DNA of 64,000 bases from Polyangium sp. 6x1 (GCF_029946515.1 NZ_JARZHH010000024.1:1-64000), one strand, 5' to 3'. Counted from the stretch's first letter, positions 21,186 through 31,522 are shown. The notes: generated by a model from the sequence alone, not told the origin. Translations and numbers: made by a program.

Positions 21186-22256
21186 TCATTCTCCGCTGCG
21201 CGTGCGGCGAAGGGAAAGCGTCGCGACGACCGGGCGATGATCGCTGCCGCCATCGCTCGGGCCGACGCGGGCATCGATCGTTCGGAATGCCTTCGAGTGA
21301 AAGATGTAATCGATCCGCACGAGCCACGTCGGCACGGGTACGCCGAGCACAACGGGGCGAGAGCCGCCGCTCTCGGCCGTCGGTTCGCCCGGGAACGTGT
21401 GCCCGAAGCCCCACCCTGCCTCGCGCCAGGCGTCGCGCATCGTGCGGGTGATGATCGCGTACGCCGCATTCTGATCCGTCGCGTTCAGGTCGCCGGCGAA
21501 GATCAATGGCTCGACATGCGCACGCTCGAAATCGGAGAGCGCCCGTGCCTGCTCGTCGCGTGCGCGCGCGTTCGCGGGCCCGGCGACGGTGTGGAAGTTG
21601 ACGAAGATCACACGCTCTGTCCCGACCTCGACCTCCACGGCCATCGGTGAACCTATCCACGCGATACGATCGAGGGGGCTCGCGTCGATTTTACGGAGCG
21701 GATGGCGGCTGAGAATGCCGCTGCCCGTCACGCCCGGCCTCGGATCGAGCAGGCGGTAGGGATAGGTTTCGGAGAGCGCTCGTTCGAGCGCACCTGCATG
21801 CTCGGGGGATACCTCCTGCAGCGCCACGATGTCGGCATCCACCTCGCGGATCACGCGTATCGTCGCGGCCGTGTTCGGATTGAAGCCGAGCGTGTTGTAG
21901 CTCATGACGCGAAGCGGGATCTCGGTCGCCTGGGGCGTTTCTCCGCGCGGCACGAACAGACCACCCCAGTGCCACGCGAAGAAAAGCGCCGACAGGCCGA
22001 CGACGACGTACCCCTCACGCCGGCGACGAAAGGCAACCGCCAGGAGAACGAGCGGCGCCGGTAAAAAAGCATAAAGAAGCAGCGCGTTTGCCGCGAAGGA
22101 CCACCATGTCCGATCTCCGAGCACGTAACGCGTGATCAGCAGCGCGACGAGGAGCAGGCCGTAGGACGCGACGAGGCCATCGACGAGCTGGTCGCGCCGA
22201 GACCGACGTTCGTTCGAACGAGGAGCATTCCGGGGAGGAGCATCGGCGGGGGTCAT
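21186..22256 (-). CDS. Membrane-anchored endonuclease/exonuclease/phosphatase (EEP) family protein
   Basis: A 356-aa protein with three hydrophobic helices in residues 25-110, then an EEP domain (about 118-350). Catalytic motifs are all present: RVMSYNTLGFN, DADIVALQEVS (metal-binding Glu), NFHTVAGP, FAGDLNAT (Asp and Asn), IDYIFHS and the closing GSDHRPVVATL (Asp-His pair). The catalytic domain is probably on the periplasmic side, as in similar bacterial proteins. The family cleaves phosphodiesters in nucleic acids, phospholipids or inositides. Because of the membrane anchor, a lipid or extracellular substrate is plausible but not shown. It is 12 bases downstream of the large secreted lipoprotein gene and may share its transcript. 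Confidence 0.88.
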   Translation of the reverse strand: MTPADAPPRNAPRSNERRSRRDQLVDGLVASYGLLLVALLITRYVLGDRTWWSFAANALLLYAFLPAPLVLLAVAFRRRREGYVVVGLSALFFAWHWGGLFVPRGETPQATEIPLRVMSYNTLGFNPNTAATIRVIREVDADIVALQEVSPEHAGALERALSETYPYRLLDPRPGVTGSGILSRHPLRKIDASPLDRIAWIGSPMAVEVEVGTERVIFVNFHTVAGPANARARDEQARALSDFERAHVEPLIFAGDLNATDQNAAYAIITRTMRDAWREAGWGFGHTFPGEPTAESGGSRPVVLGVPVPTWLVRIDYIFHSKAFRTIDARVGPSDGGSDHRPVVATLSLRRTRSGE

Positions 22257-22268
22257 GCCGAGGGCTTC

Positions 22269-24443
22269 TTACGGGTTCGCAACGGTGAATGCCAACGTGT
22301 TGGAGTACGCGACGCCCACGTTCGGGTCGGGGTGCACGACGCGCGCATAGTAAGTCGTGCCAGGTTGCAGCCCCCCGCGCGTACTCGTGTGATACCCGTC
22401 GACGCGCTCGTTGTGCACGTCGATGGGTGAGAACGACGGGCTCGTGGCGATGTTGAAGTACACGGCCGTGCCGGCCGGGAGCGTGGGGTCGAGCTCCCAG
22501 GCCACGGTCACGCTGCCGCTCGACTGCGAGCGCGCGTAGACCCGAGGGTAGCCCGAAACGTAGGATTTCGCGGAGCTCGGCACCGCGCTGTCGACGGTAT
22601 ACACAGGCGAGTACACCCGGCGGGCGTTGCCATCGACGCCGGCGCAACCGTCGGTCACCACCTGGAGGAAAGAGGGCGCCGCTTGCGCGGCAACGAGCTG
22701 CGACGTCTTGCCGGTGACCGCGGTATTCACGAGGTTGATGGGTCCGAGCAAGCCGTCGTCGTTGATCCCGCTTCCCGTCGATCCGACCAGGTACGACGCG
22801 GTCCCCGGCGCACCGGCCGACAGGCGCAAAGCGACACCGTCGCTGAGCTTCGCCATCCCGAGCACGACACGGGGCGTCACCACGCAGCTCGACGCGGCGC
22901 CCGCGTTCACGTCCCCGAGCACGGTGCGCAGCGCATTCCGCGCATTCGCGTCGTTGGAAATGCTCTCCCAGTTCCCCACGCTGACGAGCCGATTGTTATG
23001 ATAATTCGCCGTGGCGCGGAAGGCATTGCGCCAGCTCGTCTCGCTCGCCCCGGCGCCGAACGGAAGCCATTCCGGCGTCGCCCAGGGGAGCGCCACGTGC
23101 ACCGGCGTCGCCACCTCGGGGTCGAGGAGCGCCGCCGGGTTGCTTGCCTGGCTGCCGTAGAGGCTCCACCCAGGGATCATGCTCCCGAAGCGCGCCACGC
23201 CGAGCGAGTGAGGCCCTTGCGCGCCGCCCCAGGTTCCGCCCGCGTGGGAGAAGATCTTGTGCGTGGGCATGTCGTTCACGACGCGCACTTGATGATTGAG
23301 GAAGGAGAGGTAATCGGTGACGATCGCGTCGAGCGCCTGGCGCGTCATCGTCCCATTCGGTCCGAGCGGCAGACCCATCTCGCTCGCCGCGCGGAAGCCG
23401 AGCTGCCACATGTGGCCCGAGAGGCCGCCCGACGCGAAATCGGGCGGGCACTGCCAGCGGTTGTAGCTATTCGTCTGGCCGTTCGGGCACGTCACCGGAC
23501 CGCCCGGGCAGCCGGCGGCGAGCGGCAGCCCCGGATCACACGTGCTCGGCTGGTTGATGTAGGCGTTGCCGTTCGGATAGATGTAATGGTTGACCCCGAC
23601 GCTGATCTCCGTTCCCAGGACGATCCCGGCGAACAGATGCTGCGCGTCGGGCGGCAGTGACCGCGCGTAATTGCGGAGGACGGGCAGGAGCAGGGCGAGC
23701 ACGGCCGCGTTGGCCTGCCGGAAGGCCGCGCTGTGGAGGTTCGGCGGCGGCGTGCCCACGCGAATCTGCGAGCCCCAGTTGCGCCACGCGATGCGCGCCG
23801 GCTCGACGTGCGCCGCGTCCGGTCCGCCGAGCTCGAAGTTGGTCTCGTCGAGCCAGAGGTCCTGGCGCGCGCTCGCCCAGTCGACGGTGTCGAAAGCCAC
23901 GAGGAGCGGCATCGACTCTGCGCGGGCCGCGGCGACGACGTCCTCGAGATACGTCTTCAGTTTGGCCGGCTCGGCCCCGAGCGTGTCGATGATGACCTCG
24001 GTCGCGAGCTGACGCCCGCCGCCCGCGTTGAAGCCCACGCGGCTGCGGACCTCGCGGAATCCGGCGCGCAAGACCTCGACGCGCTGACCCCGGTCGGGCA
24101 CGGCATCGACGATGGAGCTGTTCATGATCACGCACGTCTGCGAATTGCCGTAGAAGGGCGCAGCCGTGGGGTATTGAATGCCCGCGTCGGTGACGCATGC
24201 CGTCCGCGCCCCCTGGTTGACGAGCGCGGTATTCGTCTTGCGCACGGCGAGGTATTGGGGCGCTTCGAGCACGGTATCGATGCCGAGCCCGGTCGCGGTG
24301 ACGGCAGCTTGCGACTCGCCTACGATCTCGTCCTCGTCAGGCGTCTCTGCGACGTCCGCGCTGCACGCAGCCAGAACAAACGGTAGCGCCGTAGCAAACG
24401 GCCTCGCACAGACATACCACCTCGGCAAAGTCTTCTTTTCCAC
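22269..24443 (-). CDS. Large secreted lipoprotein, glycosidase-like barrel plus Fn3-like C-terminus
   Basis: A 724-aa exported protein. The signal ends in the lipobox FVLAAC, with Cys near residue 27. The region about 45-560 has helix/strand alternation suggestive of a TIM barrel, with segments such as PLLVAFDTVDWA, FAGIVLGTEISVGVNHY (a Glu in the position common for glycosidase acid/base residues) and THKIFSHAGGTWGG. A final 95 residues look like a fibronectin type III domain (GSVTVAWELDP ... PGTTYYARVV). The glycosidase reading is tentative, since no CAZy family could be assigned by eye. Two Cys pairs (e.g. TCPNGQ, QCPPDF) suit an extracytoplasmic location. Confidence 0.65.
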   Translation of the reverse strand: MEKKTLPRWYVCARPFATALPFVLAACSADVAETPDEDEIVGESQAAVTATGLGIDTVLEAPQYLAVRKTNTALVNQGARTACVTDAGIQYPTAAPFYGNSQTCVIMNSSIVDAVPDRGQRVEVLRAGFREVRSRVGFNAGGGRQLATEVIIDTLGAEPAKLKTYLEDVVAAARAESMPLLVAFDTVDWASARQDLWLDETNFELGGPDAAHVEPARIAWRNWGSQIRVGTPPPNLHSAAFRQANAAVLALLLPVLRNYARSLPPDAQHLFAGIVLGTEISVGVNHYIYPNGNAYINQPSTCDPGLPLAAGCPGGPVTCPNGQTNSYNRWQCPPDFASGGLSGHMWQLGFRAASEMGLPLGPNGTMTRQALDAIVTDYLSFLNHQVRVVNDMPTHKIFSHAGGTWGGAQGPHSLGVARFGSMIPGWSLYGSQASNPAALLDPEVATPVHVALPWATPEWLPFGAGASETSWRNAFRATANYHNNRLVSVGNWESISNDANARNALRTVLGDVNAGAASSCVVTPRVVLGMAKLSDGVALRLSAGAPGTASYLVGSTGSGINDDGLLGPINLVNTAVTGKTSQLVAAQAAPSFLQVVTDGCAGVDGNARRVYSPVYTVDSAVPSSAKSYVSGYPRVYARSQSSGSVTVAWELDPTLPAGTAVYFNIATSPSFSPIDVHNERVDGYHTSTRGGLQPGTTYYARVVHPDPNVGVAYSNTLAFTVANP

Positions 24444-24811
24444 GGTTCAACGGCTCCTGGTTACGAGGGGCAGGCACCGCTCGCCGCGGATGTGAACCTC
24501 GCGCCGGAAAAAATTCCGAAGCACGCCTCGGACGAGGGCGCTCAGGTCCGCGCGCTGGCTCGGCACGGAGCCGAAACGGGCCGTGCAGGGGGAGGTTTAC
24601 ATTTTCTTGATGGATCCCCCCCGACCCTTGACGACTTCCTGACACGGAAGCTCCTAGAAGGACACACAAGGAAGCCGTGCACTCCCGGCGTCCCAGCTCG
24701 ACAGGTACGCAGAGGCACTCGGCGACCCTGCTCGTACGCCATCACAACGAGCGGAGCCGCCAGCGATCTGCTCGGTCCCGCGCGCCGACGCAGCGCGGGG
24801 GAGGTTTGATC
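24444..24811. other. 368-base gap upstream of the kdp operon; no gene seen
   Basis: Short open frames cross this stretch, but none has a plausible start with a ribosome-binding site or protein-like composition. A CTTCC/GGAAG inverted repeat sits near 24630-24660. No c-di-AMP riboswitch-like core or KdpE-type site could be recognised. The promoter for the kdp operon must lie here. Confidence 0.5.
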
Positions 24812-24892
24812 ATGGATGCCATCTTCCTCGTCCTCATCGGAGGTTTTTTCCTCCTGTCGTGGGGTTTCGTGCGCCTCTGCGAGAAAGTCTGA
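24812..24892 (+). CDS. 26-aa membrane peptide leading the kdp operon
   Basis: ATG at 24812 follows GGGGAGG with ideal spacing and encodes a 26-residue peptide, [20 protein letters not shown] plus a charged RLCEKV end. This is one transmembrane helix with a cytosolic Cys-Glu-Lys tail. Very similar tiny proteins precede kdpF in several bacterial kdp operons, notably in actinobacteria. It ends five bases before kdpF. A role as an accessory of the pump or in translational coupling is inferred. It is too short for most gene finders. Confidence 0.75.
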   Translation: MDAIFLVLIGGFFLLSWGFVRLCEKV

Positions 24893-24897
24893 ACGCC

Positions 24898-24987
24898 ATG
24901 CAGATGCTCATGATCGTCGGCGGCGTGCTTGCCGCGCTCCTCCTCGCCTATCTCGTATTCGCGCTCCTCCATCCGGAGAAACTGTGA
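24898..24987 (+). CDS. kdpF: KdpF, small subunit of the potassium-transporting ATPase
   Basis: A 29-aa single-helix protein, [21 protein letters not shown] followed by ALLHPEKL. The ending L-x-x-P-E-K(L/F) is the recognised KdpF signature. In E. coli KdpF stabilises the KdpABC complex in the membrane. Its TGA overlaps the ATG of kdpA (24987-24989) as TGATG, so the two are coupled. Confidence 0.92.
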   Translation: MQMLMIVGGVLAALLLAYLVFALLHPEKL

Positions 24988-26732
24988 TGCTCGAGAGCAA
25001 CCTTCTCCGCGGTGTCGTGTATCTCCTGGTCCTCGTCGGCCTGGCCCTTCCGCTCGGCTCCTACATGGCCCGGGTGTACAACGGTGAGGCGAAACTCGCG
25101 GGGCGCTTGCTCGGCCCGATCGAGCGGCTCTTCTACCGCGCCGCCGGGGTCCGCGCCGACGAGGAGATGACCTGGAAGCAGTATGCCGGGGCGGTCCTCG
25201 TCTTCAACTTGCTCGGCGCGCTCGTCCTGTATGTGCTCCAGCGGCTTCAGGCGAGCTTGCCGCTGAATCCGGCCGGGTTCGGCGCCGTTTCCCCGGAAAT
25301 ATCGTTCAATACGGCGACGAGCTTCGCAACGAACACGAATTGGCAGGCCTACGGCGGCGAAACGACGATGAGCCACCTCACGCAAATGCTTGGGCTCACC
25401 GTGCAGAACTTCGTCTCGGCGGCGACGGGCATGGCCGTCCTCGTCGCGCTCGTCCGGGGTTTTGCAAGACGAACGACGGAGGGCCTCGGAAATTTCTGGG
25501 TCGACCTCACGAGGAGCACCCTGTACGTCCTCCTGCCGCTCTCCATCGTGGTCGCCCTGGTGCTCGTCTCGCAGGGGGTCGTGCAGACATTCGCTGCAAA
25601 GGAGACCGCGAATCTCCTGGTTCCGACGACCGCGAGCGACGGCGCACGTGTGACGCAACAAATCCTTGCGGTGGGCCCTGCGGCGTCGCAGATCGCCATC
25701 AAGCAGCTCGGCACGAACGGCGGCGGGTTCTTCAACGTCAATTCGGCGCACCCCTTCGAGAACCCGAACGCCATCGCGAATTTCGTCGAGATGCTGTCGA
25801 TCCTCCTCATCCCCGCGGCGCTCTGCTTCACGTTCGGCGCCATGGTGAAGGACAAACGGCAAGGCGCGGCCGTATTCGCCGCCATGCTCGCCATCTTCGT
25901 CCCGCTCCTCGTCGTCGCCGTCGTGGCCGAGCAAAAAGGAAACCCCATGCTCACCGGCCTCGGCGTCGACCAGGTCGCGAGCAGCCTCATGCCGGGCGGG
26001 AACATGGAGGGCAAGGAAGCTCGTTTCGGCGTCGTCGACAGCGCATTGTGGGCGACCGTGACGACCGCCGCCTCGAACGGATCCGTGAACGCCATGCACG
26101 ACAGCTTCACGCCGCTCGGCGGCCTCGTGCCGATGTGGCTCATGCAGCTCGGAGAGATCGTGTTCGGGGGCGTGGGTTCGGGGCTCTACGGGATGCTGAT
26201 GTACGCGATCATCGCCGTCTTCATCGCGGGCCTCATGGTCGGCCGCACGCCGGAGTACCTCGGCAAAAAGATCGAGTCTTTCGAGATGAAAATGGCTTCG
26301 CTCGTCATTTTGCTCCCGGCAGCCGCCGTCCTCATCGGGACGGCCATTGCGTGCATCGTACCCGCGGGCACGGCGACCCTCGGAAACCCCGGCGCCCACG
26401 GCTTCAGTGAGATCCTCTACGCGTTCTCCTCGGGTGCGAACAACAACGGGTCGGCGTTCGGCGGCATCACCGTGAGCGGCGTGTTTTATGCGACGGCCAT
26501 CGGCCTTTGCATGCTCATCGGCCGCTACTGGGTCATCGTCCCGGTCCTCGCCATTGCGGGCTCGCTCGCCCGCAAGAAGTTCGTGCCGCCGAGCGCGGGG
26601 ACGCTGCCGACGCACACGCCCCTTTTCGTGGCGCTCCTCGTCGGCACGGTGCTCCTCGTCGGAGCGCTCACGTTCATCCCGGCGCTCGCGCTCGGCCCCG
26701 TGGTCGAGCACATCTCTCTCCACGCGAAGTAA
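24987..26732 (+). CDS. kdpA: KdpA, potassium-binding/translocating subunit
   Basis: A 581-aa polytopic membrane protein with about ten helices, the channel-like subunit that selects K+. It contains the selectivity-filter-like loops of the SKT superfamily: [34 protein letters not shown] (central GGGFF) and [13 protein letters not shown]. Length agrees with KdpA from other species. The start at 24987 is set by overlap with kdpF, and the homology begins immediately ([15 protein letters not shown]). KdpB follows after 12 bases with an AAGG-like site. Confidence 0.96.
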   Translation: MLESNLLRGVVYLLVLVGLALPLGSYMARVYNGEAKLAGRLLGPIERLFYRAAGVRADEEMTWKQYAGAVLVFNLLGALVLYVLQRLQASLPLNPAGFGAVSPEISFNTATSFATNTNWQAYGGETTMSHLTQMLGLTVQNFVSAATGMAVLVALVRGFARRTTEGLGNFWVDLTRSTLYVLLPLSIVVALVLVSQGVVQTFAAKETANLLVPTTASDGARVTQQILAVGPAASQIAIKQLGTNGGGFFNVNSAHPFENPNAIANFVEMLSILLIPAALCFTFGAMVKDKRQGAAVFAAMLAIFVPLLVVAVVAEQKGNPMLTGLGVDQVASSLMPGGNMEGKEARFGVVDSALWATVTTAASNGSVNAMHDSFTPLGGLVPMWLMQLGEIVFGGVGSGLYGMLMYAIIAVFIAGLMVGRTPEYLGKKIESFEMKMASLVILLPAAAVLIGTAIACIVPAGTATLGNPGAHGFSEILYAFSSGANNNGSAFGGITVSGVFYATAIGLCMLIGRYWVIVPVLAIAGSLARKKFVPPSAGTLPTHTPLFVALLVGTVLLVGALTFIPALALGPVVEHISLHAK

Positions 26733-26744
26733 TGGAGCAAGGCC

Positions 26745-28820
26745 ATGACGACCAAAACACAGGCTCGTCCGCTCTTCGAGGGCGCCATCGTCCGCCGCGC
26801 TGCCGTCGACGCTTTCAAGAAGCTCGATCCGCGCCGCATGGTGAAAAACCCCGTCATGTTCGTCGTGGAAATCGGCAGCGCGTTCACCACGATGCTGTTC
26901 GTCCACGCGGCCGTCACGGGCAAGGGCGAGGCCCCCGCCGGCTTCATCCTCGCGGTGTCGCTATGGCTCTGGTTCACGGTGCTGTTCGCCAATTTCGCCG
27001 AGGCGATGGCCGAGGGCCGCGGAAAGGCGCAAGCGGATACGCTCCGTCAAGCGCGCAAAGGCGTGACGGCGAAGCGCCTCGAGCTGCCGCGTCGCGACGC
27101 CCCTCATGAATCGGTCCTGTCGCCGCGCCTGCGCAAAGACGATTACGTGCTCGTCGAGGCAGGCGAGCTCATCCCGAGCGACGGCGAGATCATCGAGGGC
27201 GTCGCGTCGGTCGACGAGAGCGCCATCACGGGCGAGAGCGCGCCCGTCATCCGTGAGAGCGGCGGTGATCGCAGCGCGGTCACCGGAGGGACGCGCGTGC
27301 TCTCCGATTGGCTCGTCATTCGAATCACGGAGAACGCCGGTGAGACGTTCCTCGACCGAATGATCGCCATGGTCGAGGGCGCCAAACGGCAGAAGACGCC
27401 GAACGAGATTGCGCTCGACATCCTCCTCGCTGCGCTCACCATCGTCTTCCTGCTGGCGACGGTCACGCTCCTCCCCTATTCGATGTATGCCGTGAAGAGC
27501 GCCGGTGCCGGCGCTCCCGTGCCCCTCACGGTGCTCGTCGCGCTGCTCGTTTGCCTCATCCCGACGACGATTGGTGGACTGCTCTCGGCCATCGGAATCG
27601 CGGGCATGGACCGGATGATCCAGGCGAACGTCCTTGCGACCTCGGGGCGCGCGGTCGAAGCCGCGGGCGACGTCGACGTCCTCTTGCTCGACAAGACCGG
27701 GACGATCACGCTGGGCAATCGGCAGGCGACCGCGTTCCTGCCGGCCCCTTCGGTCACGGAGGCCGAGCTCGCGGACGCGGCGCAGCTCTCGTCGCTCGCC
27801 GACGAGACGCCGGAAGGCCGCAGCATCGTCGTGCTCGCAAAGGAGAAGTTCGGGCTCCGAGGGCGGGACGTGCACGCGCTCGGCGCGACGTTCGTACCAT
27901 TCACTGCGCAAACCCGGATGAGCGGCATCGATCTCGACGGCCGGCGTGTGCGAAAAGGCGCCACCGACGCGGTCGCGCGGTTCGTCGAGGAGCAAGGCGG
28001 CACGCTGGCCGCCGAGGTCCGCGGCGCCGTCGAGGACATCGCCAAGCAAGGAGCCACGCCGCTCGTCGTCGCGGAGGGCCATCGTGTGCTCGGCGTCGTG
28101 CAGCTCAAGGACATCGTCAAGGGCGGCATCCGCGAACGATTCTCGGAGATGCGCCGGATCGGCATTCGAACGGTGATGATCACCGGCGACAACCCGGTCA
28201 CGGCGGCCGCGATCGCCGCGGAGGCGGGCGTCGACGATTTCCTCGCCGAGGCCACGCCCGAGCAAAAGCTCGCCATGATCCGCACGTATCAGCGAGACGG
28301 TCACCTCGTCGCGATGACCGGGGACGGCACGAACGACGCGCCCGCCCTGGCACAGGCCGACGTCGCGGTGGCCATGCACACGGGCACGCAGGCGGCGAAG
28401 GAGGCGGGGAACATGGTCGATCTCGACTCCAATCCCACGAAGCTCCTCTCCATCGTCGAGATCGGCAAGCAAATGCTGATGACCCGCGGCGCGCTCACGA
28501 CGTTCAGCATCGCGAACGACGTCGCCAAGTATTTCGCGATCATCCCGGCCGCGTTCGCCGCGACCTACCCGGCGCTCGGCGCGCTGAACCTGATGCGCCT
28601 CCACTCGCCGACCACGGCCGTCCTCTCGGCCGTCATCTTCAATGCGCTCATCATCATCGCGCTCATCCCGATCGCCCTCCGGGGCATTCGTTATCGCCCG
28701 GCTCCCGCGCCCGTGCTTCTGCGGCGCAACCTGCTCGTGTACGGGCTCGGAGGCGTGCTCATGCCGTTCCCTTGCATCAAGCTCATCGACCTCGTGCTCA
28801 CGGCGATCGGCGTCGGCTGA
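26745..28820 (+). CDS. kdpB: KdpB, P-type ATPase catalytic subunit
   Basis: A 691-aa P-type ATPase. It has an actuator domain with TGESAPV, a membrane segment with [20 protein letters not shown], and the phosphorylated Asp316 in [16 protein letters not shown]. The nucleotide-binding region includes KGAT and TPLVVAEG, the hinge is [12 protein letters not shown], and [12 protein letters not shown] is the Mg-binding motif. These are all the family motifs, in the expected order. It hydrolyses ATP to drive K+ uptake through KdpA. No kdpDE sensor-regulator pair is in the 10 kb downstream, so regulation must be by genes elsewhere or by another mechanism. Confidence 0.97.
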   Translation: MTTKTQARPLFEGAIVRRAAVDAFKKLDPRRMVKNPVMFVVEIGSAFTTMLFVHAAVTGKGEAPAGFILAVSLWLWFTVLFANFAEAMAEGRGKAQADTLRQARKGVTAKRLELPRRDAPHESVLSPRLRKDDYVLVEAGELIPSDGEIIEGVASVDESAITGESAPVIRESGGDRSAVTGGTRVLSDWLVIRITENAGETFLDRMIAMVEGAKRQKTPNEIALDILLAALTIVFLLATVTLLPYSMYAVKSAGAGAPVPLTVLVALLVCLIPTTIGGLLSAIGIAGMDRMIQANVLATSGRAVEAAGDVDVLLLDKTGTITLGNRQATAFLPAPSVTEAELADAAQLSSLADETPEGRSIVVLAKEKFGLRGRDVHALGATFVPFTAQTRMSGIDLDGRRVRKGATDAVARFVEEQGGTLAAEVRGAVEDIAKQGATPLVVAEGHRVLGVVQLKDIVKGGIRERFSEMRRIGIRTVMITGDNPVTAAAIAAEAGVDDFLAEATPEQKLAMIRTYQRDGHLVAMTGDGTNDAPALAQADVAVAMHTGTQAAKEAGNMVDLDSNPTKLLSIVEIGKQMLMTRGALTTFSIANDVAKYFAIIPAAFAATYPALGALNLMRLHSPTTAVLSAVIFNALIIIALIPIALRGIRYRPAPAPVLLRRNLLVYGLGGVLMPFPCIKLIDLVLTAIGVG

Positions 28821-28844
28821 AATGGAATGGGAAAGGATTCGCCC

Positions 28845-29429
28845 ATGAAATCGCTCCTCCGCCCCGCTCTCGTGCTCCTCGCGTCGTTCACGATCCTGAC
28901 GGGCGTGGTGTATCCCGTCCTCGTCACCGCCGTGGCGCAGGCGGCGTTCCCCGCGCGCGCCCATGGCAGCCTCGTTCGGGATGGCGAACGTGTCGTCGGC
29001 TCCGAGCTCATCGGGCAGCCCTTCGACGATCCGCGGTTTTTTTGGGGGCGTCCCTCGGCGACGGCGCCGTATCCATACAATGCGGCCGCGTCGAGCGGGT
29101 CGAATCTCGGACCGACGAACCCCGCCCTGCGCGACGCCGTGTCCGCCCGAATTGCCGCGCTTCGGGCCGCAGACCCTGGAAATGGCGCGGCGATCCCGGT
29201 CGACCTCGTCACCACCTCCGGCAGCGGCCTCGACCCGCACATCTCGCCGGCCGCCGCATATTTCCAGGTCGCCCGCGTGGCGCGCGCGCGCACGCTCGAC
29301 GAGGCTCGCGTACGCGCGCTCGTTGATTCGCATGTCGAGGGGCGCATGCTCGGTGTGCTCGGCGAGCGGCGCGTGAACGTGCTCCGGCTGAACCTGGCGC
29401 TCGAAGAGCTCGCTCGAAATGGGATCTGA
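28845..29429 (+). CDS. kdpC: KdpC, accessory subunit of the potassium-transporting ATPase
   Basis: A 194-aa protein with a single N-terminal helix ([20 protein letters not shown]) and a periplasmic domain. Family motifs seen are [52 protein letters not shown] and the C-terminal NVLRLNLAL. KdpC is thought to act as a catalytic chaperone for nucleotide binding by KdpB. The ATG at 28845, with AAAGGA upstream, is preferred over one 18 bases earlier, which would add MGKDSP. It closes the operon. Confidence 0.95.
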   Translation: MKSLLRPALVLLASFTILTGVVYPVLVTAVAQAAFPARAHGSLVRDGERVVGSELIGQPFDDPRFFWGRPSATAPYPYNAAASSGSNLGPTNPALRDAVSARIAALRAADPGNGAAIPVDLVTTSGSGLDPHISPAAAYFQVARVARARTLDEARVRALVDSHVEGRMLGVLGERRVNVLRLNLALEELARNGI

Positions 29430-29470
29430 CGGGGCGACGCCATGAGGGAAGCGAGCGCCCAAAAAGCGGT

Positions 29471-29491
29471 TTGACCTTGCCCCAAGGTCAA
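29471..29491. promoter_or_regulatory. MerR-type operator of the P450 promoter
   Basis: TTGACCTTG, a three-base centre CCC, then CAAGGTCAA: a perfect 9+3+9 inverted repeat whose left arm also supplies a TTGACC -35 box. This layout, an operator lying in the spacer of a promoter, is the MerR-family arrangement. It ends 16 bases before the P450 ATG at 29508. GACCTTG recurs in the promoter of the merR-type gene at 31581-31600. Confidence 0.7.
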
Positions 29492-29507
29492 GGTGCACGC
29501 TTTCGTC

Positions 29508-30749
29508 ATGAACGACACCACGACGGTTCCCATCCCGCACGGCCTCCCCATGGAGCGCGACGCAGGCCCCTTCGACCCGCCCCGCCAAATCACCCGGCTG
29601 CGCGAGGCTCGCCCTGTCAGTCCCATGGTCTTCCCCGACGGTCACGAGGGCTGGCTCGTCACCGGCTACGACGCGGTCCGAAAGCTCATGGCCGACACCC
29701 GGTTCAGCTCCCGCCAGGACATCGGCATTCTCCACGTGCCGTACGAGGTCCCCGGCATGCCCGCCATGACCGAACCGTCCCCGCAGGTTCCGGGCTTGTT
29801 CATCGCCATGGACCCACCGGACCACACCCGGCTGCGGAGCAGGCTCACCGGCACCTTCACCGTCAAACGCATGAAAATGCTCGAAGAGCAGATCGTCGAC
29901 ATCGCCGAGCGGCAACTGGACGAGCTCGGGCGCCTTGCCCCGCCGGTCGACCTGGTCAAGCAGTTCGCACTGCCGGTGCCCTCGCTGGTGATCTGCGAAA
30001 TGCTCGGTGTCCCCTACGCGGACCGGGGAAACTTCCAGGTCAACTCCGCCAAGTTCTTGGAGAAGGACATTTCGCTCGACGAGAAGATGGCCGCGTACGG
30101 CGCATTGACCACATACCTTTCCGAATTGGTCACGCGCAAACGCGCCGCCCCGAGCGAAGACATCCTGTCCGACCTGGCCCGCCATGACGACCTCACCGTC
30201 GCGGAGCTGACCGGCATTGCCTTCCTGCTGCTGCTCGCGGGCCACGAGACCACTGCCAACATGCTGGCTCTGGGCACCTTCGCACTCCTGGAGCACCCCG
30301 AGCAGCTCGCCGAGCTGCGCGCCAATCCAGATCTGCTCCCCGATGCCGTCGAGGAGCTCATGCGTTACCTGTCCGTTGTCGACATCCTTTATCGCTACGC
30401 CACGGAGGACATCGAGCTCGGCGGTGAAACCATCCGCAAGGGATCGACCGTCGTCGTCTCCCTGCTGGCCGCCAACCGCGACCCCCAGCGCTTCGACAAC
30501 CCCGACACCCTGGATTTCCAACGCAATGCCCGCGGTCACCTGTCCTTCGGCCACGGCTTCCACCATTGCCTCGGCAACCAGCTGGCCCGCCTCGAAATGC
30601 GTGCGGGTTTCGAGGCGCTGCTACGTCGCTTCCCGACCCTCGAGCTCGCCGTCCCCGCCGGCGAAGTGAAACTCAAGACCAACATGCAGATCTACGGCGT
30701 CCACGCATTGCCGGTCACCTGGACGGCGAAGCCCGAGCGCCGTCATTGA
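29508..30749 (+). CDS. Cytochrome P450 monooxygenase
   Basis: A 413-aa soluble bacterial P450. It has an I-helix oxygen-activation motif AGHETT, ExxR in EELMRYL, and the heme loop FGHGFHHCLGNQLAR with Cys354 as the heme thiolate ligand. NRDPQRFDNPDTLDFQR is the usual meander region. Overall it looks like actinobacterial CYP105/CYP107-type enzymes that hydroxylate macrolides, terpenoids or drugs. No ferredoxin or reductase gene is adjacent, so electrons come from elsewhere. The ATG at 29508 is chosen over a GTG at 29493, which sits next to the operator. Codon choice (more CTG, CCG) differs from neighbours and, with the MerR gene, suggests transfer. It overlaps the 3' end of the MerR gene by seven bases. 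Confidence 0.92.
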   Translation: MNDTTTVPIPHGLPMERDAGPFDPPRQITRLREARPVSPMVFPDGHEGWLVTGYDAVRKLMADTRFSSRQDIGILHVPYEVPGMPAMTEPSPQVPGLFIAMDPPDHTRLRSRLTGTFTVKRMKMLEEQIVDIAERQLDELGRLAPPVDLVKQFALPVPSLVICEMLGVPYADRGNFQVNSAKFLEKDISLDEKMAAYGALTTYLSELVTRKRAAPSEDILSDLARHDDLTVAELTGIAFLLLLAGHETTANMLALGTFALLEHPEQLAELRANPDLLPDAVEELMRYLSVVDILYRYATEDIELGGETIRKGSTVVVSLLAANRDPQRFDNPDTLDFQRNARGHLSFGHGFHHCLGNQLARLEMRAGFEALLRRFPTLELAVPAGEVKLKTNMQIYGVHALPVTWTAKPERRH

Positions 30750-31522
30750 TTCGGAATGGGCACGCCCGCGGAGTGGAGTTTCTTCTCGATCAGCTTCGTC
30801 AGCCTCGCCCAGGCCGGTGACCGGTTTTTCCCGTAGCGGCTGATCATCCCGTACCGGGCGGCGGCGTCCTCGCTGCGGCCTTGGAAGCTGGTCAGAATCG
30901 CCAACAGCCCGGGATTTTCCAGGAAGTGATCGACCGTGGCGTTCGCGAGCTCCTCGATGCGCGGGTCGTCCGGCGCCCAGGCCGCGGCCTCCCAGGCGCG
31001 CTTGGACAATTCGACGAACTTGGTGTCGCCGAGCGCGCGCTCGACCTCGGTGAGGTAATCGTCGAAGCCTTCCGGGACCAGCGCCCTGGCCAGCACCAGG
31101 CCGTCCCGGATCTGCGCAATGTTCTCGGCGCTCAGCCCGAAATCAGGCAGCCGGTCCAGGAACGCACGTGCCCGGTCGGGCAGCAAAACCCCGTCGCCGT
31201 CGGCGAGCCGGTGCAGCCTGTCGCGTCGGGCGATCAGGTCCTCGATCCGTTCGGTGAGGCGCCGCTGGACGTCGGCAATGGCGGCGGCGAACTGCTCGGC
31301 GTCGGCGCCCAGCATCGGCCCAATCTCGGCCAGCGGCACGCCGGCAGCGGCAAGCGTCCGGACCTGGACCAGCCGGAGCAGCTCGGCCGATCCATATCGT
31401 CGGTAGCCAGAGCTGTCACGCCGGGGTTCCTCGACGAGTCCGTGCTTGTGGTAGTGCCGCACGGTCTTCACCGTGACCCCGGCAAACGCCGCCGCCTGGC
31501 TGATCGTGACGCCGTGTTTCAT
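30743..31522 (-). CDS. MerR-family regulator, probable regulator of the adjacent P450
   Basis: A 259-aa regulator. Residues 1-70 are a MerR winged HTH: VTISQAAAFAGVTVKTVRHYHKHGLVEEPRRDSSGYRRYG, with the YRRY turn. A dimerisation coiled coil follows (DVQRRLTERIEDLIARRDRLHRL). The roughly 160-residue helical C-terminus is an unassigned effector-binding domain and lacks the metal-binding Cys of MerR/CueR. Operator-like sequences (GACCTTG) lie in front of both this gene and the P450, so it likely controls both. ATG at 31522 is where MerR homology starts; earlier in-frame starts add 30 non-conserved residues and cross the operator. Its 3' end overlaps the convergent P450 gene. Confidence 0.88.
   Translation of the reverse strand: MKHGVTISQAAAFAGVTVKTVRHYHKHGLVEEPRRDSSGYRRYGSAELLRLVQVRTLAAAGVPLAEIGPMLGADAEQFAAAIADVQRRLTERIEDLIARRDRLHRLADGDGVLLPDRARAFLDRLPDFGLSAENIAQIRDGLVLARALVPEGFDDYLTEVERALGDTKFVELSKRAWEAAAWAPDDPRIEELANATVDHFLENPGLLAILTSFQGRSEDAAARYGMISRYGKNRSPAWARLTKLIEKKLHSAGVPIPNQ

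Noticed and set aside
24444-24811. c-di-AMP (ydaO-type) riboswitch before kdp
   Set aside because: No recognisable conserved core or pseudoknot pairing could be found by eye; a covariance search would decide.
26961-30566. 1201-codon minus-strand open frame across kdpB, kdpC and the P450 gene
   Set aside because: It is antisense to four well-identified genes, has Arg/Glu/His-rich composition without domains, and arises from high GC in third positions.
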